A stretch of DNA of 64,000 bases from Sphingomonas sp. PP-CE-1A-559 (GTDB taxonomy: Bacteria > Pseudomonadota > Alphaproteobacteria > Sphingomonadales > Sphingomonadaceae). The notes beneath the pieces were generated by a model, which saw nothing but the letters and a program-made list of their open reading frames with translations, was not told the DNA's origin and did no database searches. Numbering within the stretch: the first letter of the stretch is position 1; each line of letters begins with the position of its first letter. The DNA is taken from positions 1-64,000 of the forward strand of contig NZ_SLYA01000001.1 in NCBI RefSeq assembly GCF_004340965.1. Reading direction: 5' to 3'. Shown one piece after another: positions 34,205-43,795 of this stretch. Both the position numbers and the translations under genes were made by a program.

Positions 34205-37200
34205 TCAATTCCCCCGCGCAGCCGCCGCAGACGCATCCTCGATAAACCGCCACAAATCCGCCGGCACCACCGGCTTGGTCAACACCACCAGCCCAACACA
34301 GCGCGGATCGTCCGAAACCGCCCGATCCGCCGTCACCAGCGCAATCGCCGGCGCCGGCACCAGCGCCCGCAGCCGTGCCACGACATCCAGTCCGTCCTCC
34401 ACTTCATCCAGATGGAAGTCGACGAGCGCCACGTCCGGCTCCTCATCCGCCGCCAACTCCATCGCCTCGGCGATCGTCGCCGCCAGCAACGGCACGCACC
34501 GCCGCGCGCGCAACGCCGCATCGAGCGCCGCGAGGATCGTCGCATCATTGTCGAGACACAGCACCCGCAACCCCGGCACCAGCGCACGTGCCACCGAGGA
34601 CGTCGGCAACGCAACACCCAGCCCGGCCGGCGCCAGCGGCACGCGCACCGCAAACGTCGTCCCCCGCCCCAAGTCCGACCGCAACTCCACCGCCGACCCG
34701 AGCAACCGCGCGATCCGCCGAACGATCGCCAGCCCGAGCCCAACGCCGCCCCCAGCGCTCCCCTTGCTCTCCAGGCGCTCGAACTCCTCGAAGATCCGCT
34801 CGCGATCCCCAGCCGCGATCCCCGGTCCGTTATCCCGCACCTCGATCAGCACATCGTCGCCCCTGCGCCGCGCCCCGATCCAGATCCGCCCATCCGCCGA
34901 ATAGCGCACCGCATTCGACAGGAAATTCTGCAGGATCGACCGCAGCAACGATCGATCCGTCGCCACACTGAACACACCGGGATGCGCTGCCAGTACCAGC
35001 CCGCGCTCGCCCGCCAACGGCCGGAACTGCACAGCCAGTTCCTCGATCAACGCCCCCAGCGCAAACCGCTCGACCTTCGGCACGACGCCCCCCGCATCGA
35101 GCCGCGACACGTCGAGCAGCGCCCGCAGCAACGTGTCCGCCGACCCGATCGCGCCATCGATCGCGCGTACCAGTTCCGCCTGATGCGGCGCCCCGTCCTC
35201 GGCCAGCGCCGCGCAGAACAGCCGTGCCGCATGCAGCGGCTGCAACAGGTCATGGCTCGCCGCCGCCAGGAACCGCGTCTTGTCGCGCGTCGCGGTCTCG
35301 GCGATCGCGCGCGCCTCGCCGAGCATGTGGTTCGACCGCGCAAGATCCTGCGTCCGTGCCGCCACCCGCGCCTCGAGATCGGCCTGCGCCTCCTTTTCCG
35401 CGGTGATGTCGGTGAAACTCTGGACATACCCGCCGCCGGGCATCGGTCGCCCGACCATCTTGATCCACCTCCCCGACGGCCGCTGCCGCTCGAAACTGTG
35501 CGGCGTACCGCGTGCGAGATGCGCCACCCGCCGACCGACATGCGCCGCGATATCGCCCGCGATACCCTCGCGCTCGGCATTGTAGCGGATCAGGTCGGCG
35601 ATCGAGCGCCCGACGACGACATAGCCCTCGGGATAGTCGAACATCTCGACATAGCGCGGATTCCACGCGACCAGCCGCAGGTCCGCGTCGATCACGCTGA
35701 CCCCCGGATCGATCGTCTCCAGCGTCGCGGACAACAGCGTGCGCGAGAACCGCAGCGATCGCCCGCGCTGGTCGAGCAGGCGGACCACGTCGCTGACGTC
35801 GATCGCCGACCCGGCAATGCTCGACGCGACGATCTTGCGCGCCGAGGGTGCGCCGATTACGCCCGCGATCAACCGCTCGGCGGTGCGCGCGGCGGGCCCG
35901 TCGATCGGCGCGCGTGGATCGGCGGACACCAGATCCAGCGCCAGCGCCTCGGTATCGCCGACGAACCTGGCCACGAGCGACTTCAACTCGCCGAGCGTCG
36001 TGACGTGATCGAGCGCGCTGTTGCCGCGCTGGCGTTCGCGGACGTGCAAGCCCGCCATCAGCGCGACGTTGACGCCGAGGCTCCACACCGTCCCGTTGAC
36101 CAGCGGCGAGCCGATCCGCCAGCCGAGCAGCGCATCGGGATCGAGCCAGCCGCGCGTGAACTGCGCCAGCGCCGGCCCGACGCCCTCGCCGATCGACGGC
36201 AGCAACAGGCAGTAGATCCAGACGATCACGCCGCCGACCAGTCCCGCGCGCGCGGCGGTGTGATTGGCGAAGTTCCACCCCACGCTCGCAATCAGCGCAG
36301 GCGCGAACTGCGCGACGCCGGCAAACGCGATTAGCCCGATCGACGCCAACGGCAGGTCCGCGCCGAGACTCCGTCCATACACCAGCGCGACCGCGACGAT
36401 CGCGGCGATGATGAGGCGCCGCACACGCAGCATCCGCCGCCCGAGTTCGCCCTCGCCCGCCTCGCCATGCCGCCGGAGCAACAGCGGCGCGAGCAGGTCG
36501 TTGGTCGCCATCGTCGACAGCGCGATCGTCTCGACCACCACCATCGCCGTCGCCGCCGAGAACCCACCGAGAAACGCGAGCAGCGCGACCAGATGCTGCC
36601 CTTGCTGCAACGGCACCGCGAGCACGTACAGATCGGGCTCGGCATCGCCCGGCAACAGCGTCATGCCCGCGAGCGCCAGCGGCAGGACGAGCAGCGAGAT
36701 CACCACCATGTAGGCAATGAAAGGGCCCCGCGCCCTGGCGATCGCGTCAGGTCCCTGCGCTTCGATCACGCCAACATAGAATTGCCGCGGCAGGCACAGG
36801 ATCGCGAGCGCCGACAACAAGGTTCGCACCCAGAAATCGGACGTCAGCGTACCCCAGGTAAAGCCGGCTCGAAGCCGCGCGACCGGCGATGCCAGCGTCT
36901 CGGCCGGCACGTCGGCGAGCAGTGCTACCGTCACCACCCCGAGCACAACGAAACAGAGCAGCTTGATTAGCGACTCCGCCGCGATCGCCGCGACGACGCC
37001 GGGGTTGCGCCCTGCAACCTCATACCGCCGCGCGCCAAAGACGATCGCGAACACCGCCAGCAACAGCGCGACGAACGTACCGACCTCCGCCGAACTCCCC
37101 ACGCCAGCGATCGCGCCGAAACTCAGCGTCACCGACCGCAACTGAAGAGCGATATACGGCACCGACGCGAGCAACGCCGTGCCAGCGACGATCGCCGCGG

Positions 37201-37486
37201 TCCCCCGGCTCCGCCCGTAACGCGCGGAAATGAAGTCGGAGATCGAACTCGACCCTTCATCACGCGCCAGCCGTACCAGCCGCGCGAGAAACTTCGGTGC
37301 GAGCAGGAACACCAAAGCCGGACCGAGATAGATGGCAAGGTAATCCCACCCCCGCGTCGCCGCCGTGCCGACCCCGCCGAAGAACGTCCAGCTGCTGCAA
37401 TACACCGCCAGCGACAGCGGATAGGCGATCCGCTGGAGCCGCACCGACAGCCCGCGCCGGTCGACGATCCATGCGATCCCGAACAA
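34205..37486 (-). CDS. Hybrid sensor kinase with N-terminal Na+/solute symporter domain (CrbS-like)
   Basis: A roughly 1093-aa membrane sensor. The N-terminal half (to about 480) is a sodium:solute-symporter-like domain with many helices (GVGTAATRGWDYLAIYLGP, FISARYGRSRGTAAI). A PAS region follows near 590-690 (WNPRYVEMFDYPEGY), then a coiled linker. The HisKA His is near 740 in AAASHDLLQPLHA. The ATPase has the N box SNAVRYSADG and EVRDNGPGI. The C-terminal receiver has Asp near 1022 in VALVDFHLDE. This is the CrbS/CbrA layout, known to sense acetate or carbon state. The given start is a TTG at 37486. Hydrophobic codons run on upstream of it, so the true start is uncertain (see findings). 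Confidence 0.9.
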   Translation of the reverse strand: MFGIAWIVDRRGLSVRLQRIAYPLSLAVYCSSWTFFGGVGTAATRGWDYLAIYLGPALVFLLAPKFLARLVRLARDEGSSSISDFISARYGRSRGTAAIVAGTALLASVPYIALQLRSVTLSFGAIAGVGSSAEVGTFVALLLAVFAIVFGARRYEVAGRNPGVVAAIAAESLIKLLCFVVLGVVTVALLADVPAETLASPVARLRAGFTWGTLTSDFWVRTLLSALAILCLPRQFYVGVIEAQGPDAIARARGPFIAYMVVISLLVLPLALAGMTLLPGDAEPDLYVLAVPLQQGQHLVALLAFLGGFSAATAMVVVETIALSTMATNDLLAPLLLRRHGEAGEGELGRRMLRVRRLIIAAIVAVALVYGRSLGADLPLASIGLIAFAGVAQFAPALIASVGWNFANHTAARAGLVGGVIVWIYCLLLPSIGEGVGPALAQFTRGWLDPDALLGWRIGSPLVNGTVWSLGVNVALMAGLHVRERQRGNSALDHVTTLGELKSLVARFVGDTEALALDLVSADPRAPIDGPAARTAERLIAGVIGAPSARKIVASSIAGSAIDVSDVVRLLDQRGRSLRFSRTLLSATLETIDPGVSVIDADLRLVAWNPRYVEMFDYPEGYVVVGRSIADLIRYNAEREGIAGDIAAHVGRRVAHLARGTPHSFERQRPSGRWIKMVGRPMPGGGYVQSFTDITAEKEAQADLEARVAARTQDLARSNHMLGEARAIAETATRDKTRFLAAASHDLLQPLHAARLFCAALAEDGAPHQAELVRAIDGAIGSADTLLRALLDVSRLDAGGVVPKVERFALGALIEELAVQFRPLAGERGLVLAAHPGVFSVATDRSLLRSILQNFLSNAVRYSADGRIWIGARRRGDDVLIEVRDNGPGIAAGDRERIFEEFERLESKGSAGGGVGLGLAIVRRIARLLGSAVELRSDLGRGTTFAVRVPLAPAGLGVALPTSSVARALVPGLRVLCLDNDATILAALDAALRARRCVPLLAATIAEAMELAADEEPDVALVDFHLDEVEDGLDVVARLRALVPAPAIALVTADRAVSDDPRCVGLVVLTKPVVPADLWRFIEDASAAAARGN

Positions 37487-37721
37487 CAGCGCGCCATAGG
37501 TCAGGATCGCGACGATGACACTTGGCCCGACGATGGCAGCGCTCCGGTTTAGGATTGAGCGGACGATCTAGCACAGGACGCGCGCCCGTCGTCGACCGGT
37601 ATGTGACGCGCCGCGACGGCTAGCGGCTTGCACCGATCACCCGCCCGCGCTATCGCCGCACCGCTCTCGTGGTGGAACACTACCGGGAGCCTGCTTGGAA
37701 GCCCGACGGTTTCAATAGCAT

Positions 37722-37795
37722 GCGGGTATAGTACAATGGTAGTACAGCAGCCTTCCAAGCTGAATACACGGGTTCGATTCCCGTTACCCGCTCCA
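37722..37795 (+). tRNA. tRNA-Gly (anticodon UCC)
   Basis: A 74-base tRNA with encoded CCA. The acceptor arm pairs GCGGGTA (37722-37728) with TACCCGC (37785-37791), then discriminator T and CCA. The anticodon loop CTTCCAA is at 37752-37758, with anticodon TCC at 37754-37756. The T arm has GGTTCGATTCC. The anticodon stem has four standard pairs and one G-A mismatch at its outer end. It stands alone between the kinase gene and the RND operon. Confidence 0.97.
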
Positions 37796-37987
37796 TCCCC
37801 GATCGAAATCACCGAACCGCGCGCATAGCGACCGGCACGCGTGCGTTCACGGCCATCGCGCCGGAAACGTAAGCAACATTGACCCTTGCATTTCCCTGCT
37901 GCGCTGCCGCAAAGAGGGACTGTCGGGCAGGTCTGGCGGCTCCGGGAGTCGCCACCAGTCGTGCCGCGTTCGGATTGGAATTCCTCC

Positions 37988-40900
37988 GTGATCGGTATCG
38001 TCAGGACCGCGTTATCGCGCCCGCTCACCTTCATCGTCATGGCCATTCTGGTCGCGGTCGTCGGCGTGCTGGCGGCCGTGCGGACGCCGGTCGACATCTT
38101 CCCCGACATCAAGGTGCCGGTGATCGCCGCCGCCTGGACGTACCAGGGCCTGTCGCCCGACGACATGGCGGGGCGGATCATCACCCCGTACGAGCGCGTG
38201 CTGTCGACCACGGTCAACGACATCGACCATATCGAGAGTCAGTCGATGCCCGGCATCGGCGTCGTGAAGATCTATTTCCAGCCGGGCGCCGACATCCGCA
38301 CCGCCACCGCGCAGGTCACGTCGGTGTCGCAGACGGTGCTGCGCCAGTTGCCGCCGGGCGTCACCCCGCCGCTGATCCTCAACTACAGCGCGTCGACCGT
38401 GCCGATCCTGCAGCTCGCGCTGTCGGGCGTCGGGCTATCCGAGGGCAAATTGTTCGATACCGCGGTCAACCAGATCCGCCCGGGGCTCGTCACCGTGCCG
38501 GGCGCGGCGATCCCGTATCCGTCGGGCGGGCGCCAGCGTCAGGTGCAGATCGATCTCGACCCGCAGGCGCTGCAGTCGAAGGGCTTGTCCGCGCAGGACG
38601 TCGGCCTCGCGATCGCCGCGCAGAACCAGATCAACCCGGCCGGTTTCGCGAAGATCGGCGGGTTCCAGTATAATGTCCGCCTCAACAACGCGCCGGGCTC
38701 GATCGACGAGTTGAACAACCTGCCCGTGAAGGTGGTCAACGGCGCGACGATCTACATGCGTGACGTGGCGCACGTCCGCGACGGCAGCGCGCCGCAGACC
38801 AATGTGGTGCATGTCGACGGGTCGCGGTCCGTGGTGATGACGATCCTCAAGAACGGATCGACCTCGACGCTGGCGATCGTCCAGGGGATCAAGGATGCGC
38901 TGCCGGCGATCCAGGCGACCTTGCCCGACAGCCTCAAGATCGTGCCGATCGGCGACCAGTCGCTGTTCGTGAAGGCGGCGGTCGAAGGCGTCGTCAAGGA
39001 AGGCGCGATCGCCGCCGCGCTGACCAGCCTGATGATCCTGCTGTTCCTCGGATCATGGCGCTCGACCGTCATCATCGCGATCTCGATTCCACTCGCGATC
39101 CTCGCCGCGATCATCGCGCTGTCGGCGACTGGGCAGACGCTGAACGTCATGACGCTAGGCGGCCTCAGCCTCGCGGTCGGCATCCTGGTCGACGACGCGA
39201 CGGTGACGATCGAGAACATCAACTGGCATCTCGAGCAGGGCAAGAGCGTCCGTCAGGCGATCCTCGACGGTGCCGCGCAGATCGTCACGCCGGCGTTCGT
39301 GTCGCTGCTGTGCATCTGCATCGTGTTCGTGCCGATGTTCTTCCTGCCGGGCGTCGCGGGCTTCCTGTTCGTGCCGCTCGCGCTGTCGGTCGTGTTCGCG
39401 ATGATCGCGTCGTTCGTGCTCTCCAGGACGCTGGTGCCGACGATGGCGATGTATTTGCTCAAGCCGCATGCTGGCGACGTCCATGCCGCGGGCACGCCGA
39501 CGTCGCGCAATCCGCTGGTCCGGTTCCAGCGCGGGTTCGAGGCTCGGTTCGAGCGGTTTCGTGGCGGTTATGGTCGCCTGCTCGAACGCGCGCTGGCGAC
39601 CGGAAAGCCGTTCCTGCTCGGCTTCCTCGCGGTGGTCGCGCTGTCGATGCTGCTGATCCCGTTCCTCGGCCAGAACTTCTTCCCCGCGGTCGACGCAGGC
39701 CAGATCACGATGCACGTCCGCGCGCCGATCGGCAGCCGGATCGAGAGCACGTCGGCACAGTTCGACCGGATCGCGCGTCGCGTCCGCCAGATCATCCCCG
39801 CGAACGAACTGGTCTCGGTAGTCGACAACATCGGCTTGCCGGTCAGCTCGATCAACGCGACCTACAACAACTCCGGCACGATCGGCCCGCAGGACGGCGA
39901 CATCCTGATCCAGCTCGCGCACGAACATGCGCCGACCGCCGATTACGTGCGCAAACTGCGCGAGACGTTGCCGGGCGCGTTCCCCGGCGCGACCTTCTCG
40001 TTCCTGCCCGCGGACATCACCAGCCAGATCCTGAACTTCGGTGCGCCCGCGCCGATCGACGTGCAGATCACCGGCAAGGATGCGGCGGGCAACTACGCCT
40101 ACGCCCGGACGCTGCTGCGGAAAATCGCGGCGATCCCGGGCGTTGCCGATGCGCGCATCCAGCAATCGGCGCGCTACCCGGAACTGCGCGTCGACATCGA
40201 CCGAAGCAGGATCGGCCAACTCGGCCTGACCGAACGCGACGTGACCGCCAGCGTCGGATCGTCGCTCGCGGGCACGATCCAGACCGCGCCGGTCTATTAT
40301 CTCAACCCCGAGAACGGCGTGTCGTACAGCGTCGTCGCGCAGACCCCCGAATACCGCGTCGGATCGATGAGCGACCTGTCGAACATCCCGGTCACCGGCA
40401 CCAATGCGGGCGGTACGTCGCAGGTGCTCGGCGGGCTTTCCACGGTCGTCCGCGGCACCTCGCCCGCGGTCGTCTCGCACTACAACATCGCGCAGGCGAT
40501 CGACATCTACGCGACCCCCAACGGCCGCGATCTCGGTGCGGTCGCGGGCGACATCAAGCGCGTGTTGGCGGATGCGAAGGCCTCCGCACCGAAGGGCACG
40601 ACGGTCGCGCTGCGCGGCCAGTATGCGACGATGAACAGTGCGTTCTCAGGCCTGTTCTTCGGGCTGATCGGCGCGATCGTGCTGATCTACCTGCTGATCG
40701 TCGTGAACTTCCAAAGCTGGCTCGATCCGTTCGTCATCATCACCGCGTTGCCCGGCGCAATCGCCGGGATCGTCTGGATCCTGTTCCTGACCGGCACGCC
40801 CTTGTCCGTGCCGGCGCTGACGGGGGCCATCATGTGCATGGGCGTCGCGACCGCCAACGCGATCCTGGTAGTGAGTTTCGCGCGTGAGCGACTCGCCGAA

Positions 40901-41191
40901 CTCGGGGACTCGCACAAGGCGGCGATGGAGGCGGGGATGACACGTTTCCGCCCGGTGCTGATGACCGCGCTCGCGATGATCATCGGCATGTTGCCGATGG
41001 CGATGGGCTTCGGCGAGGGCGGCGAGCAGAACGCGCCGCTCGGCCGTGCGGTGATCGGCGGGCTGATCGTCGCGACGTTCGCGACGCTGATGTTCGTGCC
41101 GGTGATCTTCAGTCTAGTGCACCGCAAGGACGCAGAGCGCGCCGCCGCCAAAGCCCGCCGCGACGAGATTTTAGAGGAAGCGCATGTCTGA
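37988..41191 (+). CDS. RND efflux pump inner-membrane permease
   Basis: Proton-driven exporter, 1067 aa from a GTG start at 37988. Homologues begin at this point (VIGIVRTALSRPLTFIVM), and upstream in-frame residues do not look coding. Twelve helices and two large periplasmic loops are in the usual order. GGLSLAVGILVDDATVTIEN in helix 4 carries the paired Asp of the proton relay, and ALPGAIAGIVWILFLTGTPL lies late in the protein. The group resembles the MdtB/AcrB-like HAE family. The adaptor gene overlaps its end by eight bases and the outer-membrane gene follows, so this is a complete pump operon. Its substrates are not predictable. Confidence 0.93.
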   Translation: MIGIVRTALSRPLTFIVMAILVAVVGVLAAVRTPVDIFPDIKVPVIAAAWTYQGLSPDDMAGRIITPYERVLSTTVNDIDHIESQSMPGIGVVKIYFQPGADIRTATAQVTSVSQTVLRQLPPGVTPPLILNYSASTVPILQLALSGVGLSEGKLFDTAVNQIRPGLVTVPGAAIPYPSGGRQRQVQIDLDPQALQSKGLSAQDVGLAIAAQNQINPAGFAKIGGFQYNVRLNNAPGSIDELNNLPVKVVNGATIYMRDVAHVRDGSAPQTNVVHVDGSRSVVMTILKNGSTSTLAIVQGIKDALPAIQATLPDSLKIVPIGDQSLFVKAAVEGVVKEGAIAAALTSLMILLFLGSWRSTVIIAISIPLAILAAIIALSATGQTLNVMTLGGLSLAVGILVDDATVTIENINWHLEQGKSVRQAILDGAAQIVTPAFVSLLCICIVFVPMFFLPGVAGFLFVPLALSVVFAMIASFVLSRTLVPTMAMYLLKPHAGDVHAAGTPTSRNPLVRFQRGFEARFERFRGGYGRLLERALATGKPFLLGFLAVVALSMLLIPFLGQNFFPAVDAGQITMHVRAPIGSRIESTSAQFDRIARRVRQIIPANELVSVVDNIGLPVSSINATYNNSGTIGPQDGDILIQLAHEHAPTADYVRKLRETLPGAFPGATFSFLPADITSQILNFGAPAPIDVQITGKDAAGNYAYARTLLRKIAAIPGVADARIQQSARYPELRVDIDRSRIGQLGLTERDVTASVGSSLAGTIQTAPVYYLNPENGVSYSVVAQTPEYRVGSMSDLSNIPVTGTNAGGTSQVLGGLSTVVRGTSPAVVSHYNIAQAIDIYATPNGRDLGAVAGDIKRVLADAKASAPKGTTVALRGQYATMNSAFSGLFFGLIGAIVLIYLLIVVNFQSWLDPFVIITALPGAIAGIVWILFLTGTPLSVPALTGAIMCMGVATANAILVVSFARERLAELGDSHKAAMEAGMTRFRPVLMTALAMIIGMLPMAMGFGEGGEQNAPLGRAVIGGLIVATFATLMFVPVIFSLVHRKDAERAAAKARRDEILEEAHV

Positions 41192-42371
41192 GATCGTTCA
41201 TCCGGATCCCGTCGCCACCGAACCGCAGCGCGGGTCGCTGAAGAAAGTCGGCATCGTCGCGGCGATGATCGCGCTGGCGCTGGTGGCGTTCGGCATCTTC
41301 ACGCGGCACCGCTCGGACTCGCAGCTGGCGACCTGGACGACCGCACAGTCGACGCCGATCGTCACCGTGATCCGCCCGACCGCCGAGGGCGCGAGCGATG
41401 CGCTGACGCTGCCGGGCAACGTCCAGGCGTATAACAGCGCCGCGATCTACGCGCGGACCACGGGGTATATCCGCAAATGGTTCGTCGACATCGGCGATCC
41501 GGTCCGCGCCGGCCAGACGCTCGCGATCCTCGACGCGCCAGAGGTCGACCAGCAGGTCGCCGCCGCGCAGGCCGATCTCCAGACCGCCCGCGCGAACCGC
41601 TCGCTCGCCGCTTCGACCGCGACGCGCTGGCGCGATCTGCTCGCCAAGGACGCCGTGTCGAAGCAGGAGACCGACGAGAAGATCGGCGACCTCGCCGCAA
41701 AGTCCGCGATCGCCAACGCGGCGTCGGCCAACGTCCGCCGGCTCGGCGCGTTGCAGGGCTTCACGCGCCTGACCGCGCCGTTCTCGGGCGTCGTCACGAG
41801 CCGCTCGACTCAGGTCGGTGCGCTGGTGACGGCGGGCACCGCAGCCTCGACGCCGCTGTTCACGATCGCCGACGTCAACCGGATGCGGATCTATGTCCGT
41901 GTGCCGCAGGCCTATTCGGGGCAGACCCGGCAGGGGATGCACGCGACGCTGACCGTGCCCGAATATCCGGGACGCGCCTTCGACGTGACGCTGACCCGCA
42001 GCGCCGACGCGGTCGATCCGCAGTCGGGCACCGTTCTGGTCGAGTTGCAGGCGGCGAACGCCGATCGCGCGCTTAAGCCGGGCGCCTATGCTCAGGTCAA
42101 GTTCCCGGTCGGTGCGGGCGGCACCGGCGTACGGCTGCCGTCGAGCGCGCTGGTGATCGGCGCGAAGGGTACGCAGGTCGCGGTCGTCGGCAGCGACGGC
42201 AAGGCGCATCTCAAGACGATTACGATCGGCCGCGACGATGGCGACAGCGTCGCGATCAGCGCAGGGCTCAGCGCCAGCGACCGCGTGATCGACAGCCCGC
42301 CGGACTCGCTCCAGACCGGCGACCCGGTCCGTATCGCACCGTCGACAGGACCGGCCCGTGCGAAGCGCTAG
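41184..42371 (+). CDS. RND efflux periplasmic adaptor (membrane fusion protein)
   Basis: A 395-aa adaptor that joins the permease to the outer-membrane channel. There is one N-terminal membrane anchor at about 20-38 (KKVGIVAAMIALALVAFGIF). A lipoyl/barrel-sandwich region (TLPGNVQAYNSAAIYARTTG, GDPVRAGQTLAILDAPEVDQ) and a helical hairpin at about 120-175 follow. The second half of the sandwich reads TAPFSGVVTSRSTQVGALV, followed by beta-barrel and membrane-proximal domains. The ATG overlaps the permease stop, with GAGGAAG just upstream. The next gene's start overlaps its end by 14 bases. Confidence 0.93.
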   Translation: MSEIVHPDPVATEPQRGSLKKVGIVAAMIALALVAFGIFTRHRSDSQLATWTTAQSTPIVTVIRPTAEGASDALTLPGNVQAYNSAAIYARTTGYIRKWFVDIGDPVRAGQTLAILDAPEVDQQVAAAQADLQTARANRSLAASTATRWRDLLAKDAVSKQETDEKIGDLAAKSAIANAASANVRRLGALQGFTRLTAPFSGVVTSRSTQVGALVTAGTAASTPLFTIADVNRMRIYVRVPQAYSGQTRQGMHATLTVPEYPGRAFDVTLTRSADAVDPQSGTVLVELQAANADRALKPGAYAQVKFPVGAGGTGVRLPSSALVIGAKGTQVAVVGSDGKAHLKTITIGRDDGDSVAISAGLSASDRVIDSPPDSLQTGDPVRIAPSTGPARAKR

Positions 42372-43773
42372 GCTGGGTATGGCGGCGGCGGCGGCGGCAA
42401 GCCTGGCCGGGTGCTCGCTCGCGCCGCCGTACAGCATCCCGCCGAGCCCGGCTGCGGCGGCGTACAAGGAACTAGGACCGCAGGGGCAGGGGCCCTGGCA
42501 GCCAGCCGTCACCGACACGTCGCTCCCCGCCGCGTGGTGGACCGCGTTCGACGATCCGACGCTGACCGCGCTCGAAGCGCGGATCGAGGCGGGCAATCCC
42601 GATCTCGCCGCCGCCGCGGCACGCTACGATCAGGCGCGCGGTCTGCTCGGCGAGTCCCGTGCCGCGCTACTGCCGTCGATATCGGTAGGGGCCGACGGTG
42701 GCCGTTCGCGCGTATCCGCCGGTCGACCACTCTCGCCGGGTAACGCCGCGACGTACAACAACCTCTCGGTCGGCGCGTCGCTGGCGTACGAGATCGACCT
42801 GTTCGGCCGCGTCCGCAATTCGGTCCGCGCGGATACCGCGTCGGCGCAGGCCAGCGCGCAGGATGTGGTCGCGGTCCGCCTTGGGTTGCAGGCGTCACTG
42901 GCGGACTCGTACTTTCAGATGCGCGGTCTCGATGCGCGGACCGTGTTGCTGCGCCAGACGGTGGCGGCGTTCCAGCGCGCCTACGACCTGACCGATACGC
43001 GCCATACCGGCGGCATCGCCTCAGGAATCGACGTCAGCCGCTCGGCCGCGTTGCTCTCGAGCGCACGCGCGGAACTGTCGGCGGTCGCTGGCGCACGCGC
43101 GGCGTTTGAGCACGCGATCGCCGCGCTGGTCGGCGAGACCCCCTCGACCTTCGCGATCCCCGTCGCCGACACGTTGCAGCGTCCGCCCGCGATTCCCGTC
43201 GGCGTACCGTCGACACTGTTGCAACGCCGCCCCGACATCGTCGCGGCCGAGCGCCGGATCGCCGCCGCCAACGCCCAGATCGGCGTGGCGCGCGCAGCCC
43301 AATACCCGTCGCTCACGCTCGGCGGGTCGGGCGGGTTCGAGGCGGGCAACGGCAACATCCTTCGCGCCTCGAACAGCTTCTGGGCACTCGGGCCGCTATC
43401 CGCCGCGCTCGCGATCTTCGACGGCGGTGCACGGCGCGCGCGCGTGCGCATCAGCCGCGCGCAATATGACGAGGCGGCGGCATCCTACCGCTCGACCGTC
43501 CTTACCGCCTTCCGCGAAGTCGAGGACGACCTCGCTCGTTCGCGCGCGCTGGTGGATCAAGAACGCGACCAGCTGGCCGCAACCCGCGCCGCCGAACGCA
43601 CGCGCGACCTTGCGCTCATCCGCTACCGCGACGGCGCGTCCGACTATCTCGACGTGGTGACGGCACAGACCGCGGCGCTCGACGCGCAACGCTTGTTGCT
43701 GGAGGTGCAGAGCACGCGGCTACAGATCGCGGTCGACACCGTCCGCGCGATCGGCGGCGGTATCGCGACCTGA
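42358..43773 (+). CDS. RND efflux outer-membrane lipoprotein, NodT family
   Basis: A 471-aa TolC-like exit channel. It starts with GTG and has a lipoprotein signal with lipobox LAGC (Cys near residue 19), so it is lipid-anchored in the outer membrane. Two repeated OEP domains are visible, each with a DL-A-AAARYDQARGLLGESRAA-type helix and a beta segment; the second includes GVPSTLLQRRPDIVAAERRI, the hallmark of NodT/OprM proteins. Overlap with the adaptor gene shows it is the last gene of the pump operon. It converges on trmB with a 22-base gap. Confidence 0.93.
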   Translation: MRSARLGMAAAAAASLAGCSLAPPYSIPPSPAAAAYKELGPQGQGPWQPAVTDTSLPAAWWTAFDDPTLTALEARIEAGNPDLAAAAARYDQARGLLGESRAALLPSISVGADGGRSRVSAGRPLSPGNAATYNNLSVGASLAYEIDLFGRVRNSVRADTASAQASAQDVVAVRLGLQASLADSYFQMRGLDARTVLLRQTVAAFQRAYDLTDTRHTGGIASGIDVSRSAALLSSARAELSAVAGARAAFEHAIAALVGETPSTFAIPVADTLQRPPAIPVGVPSTLLQRRPDIVAAERRIAAANAQIGVARAAQYPSLTLGGSGGFEAGNGNILRASNSFWALGPLSAALAIFDGGARRARVRISRAQYDEAAASYRSTVLTAFREVEDDLARSRALVDQERDQLAATRAAERTRDLALIRYRDGASDYLDVVTAQTAALDAQRLLLEVQSTRLQIAVDTVRAIGGGIAT

Positions 43774-43795
43774 CTGCCGAACCGCCGCCGCCGGG

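Noticed and set aside
37628..37828. Short frame running through the tRNA-Gly gene
   Set aside because: It overlaps the whole tRNA and has no ribosome site or family match.
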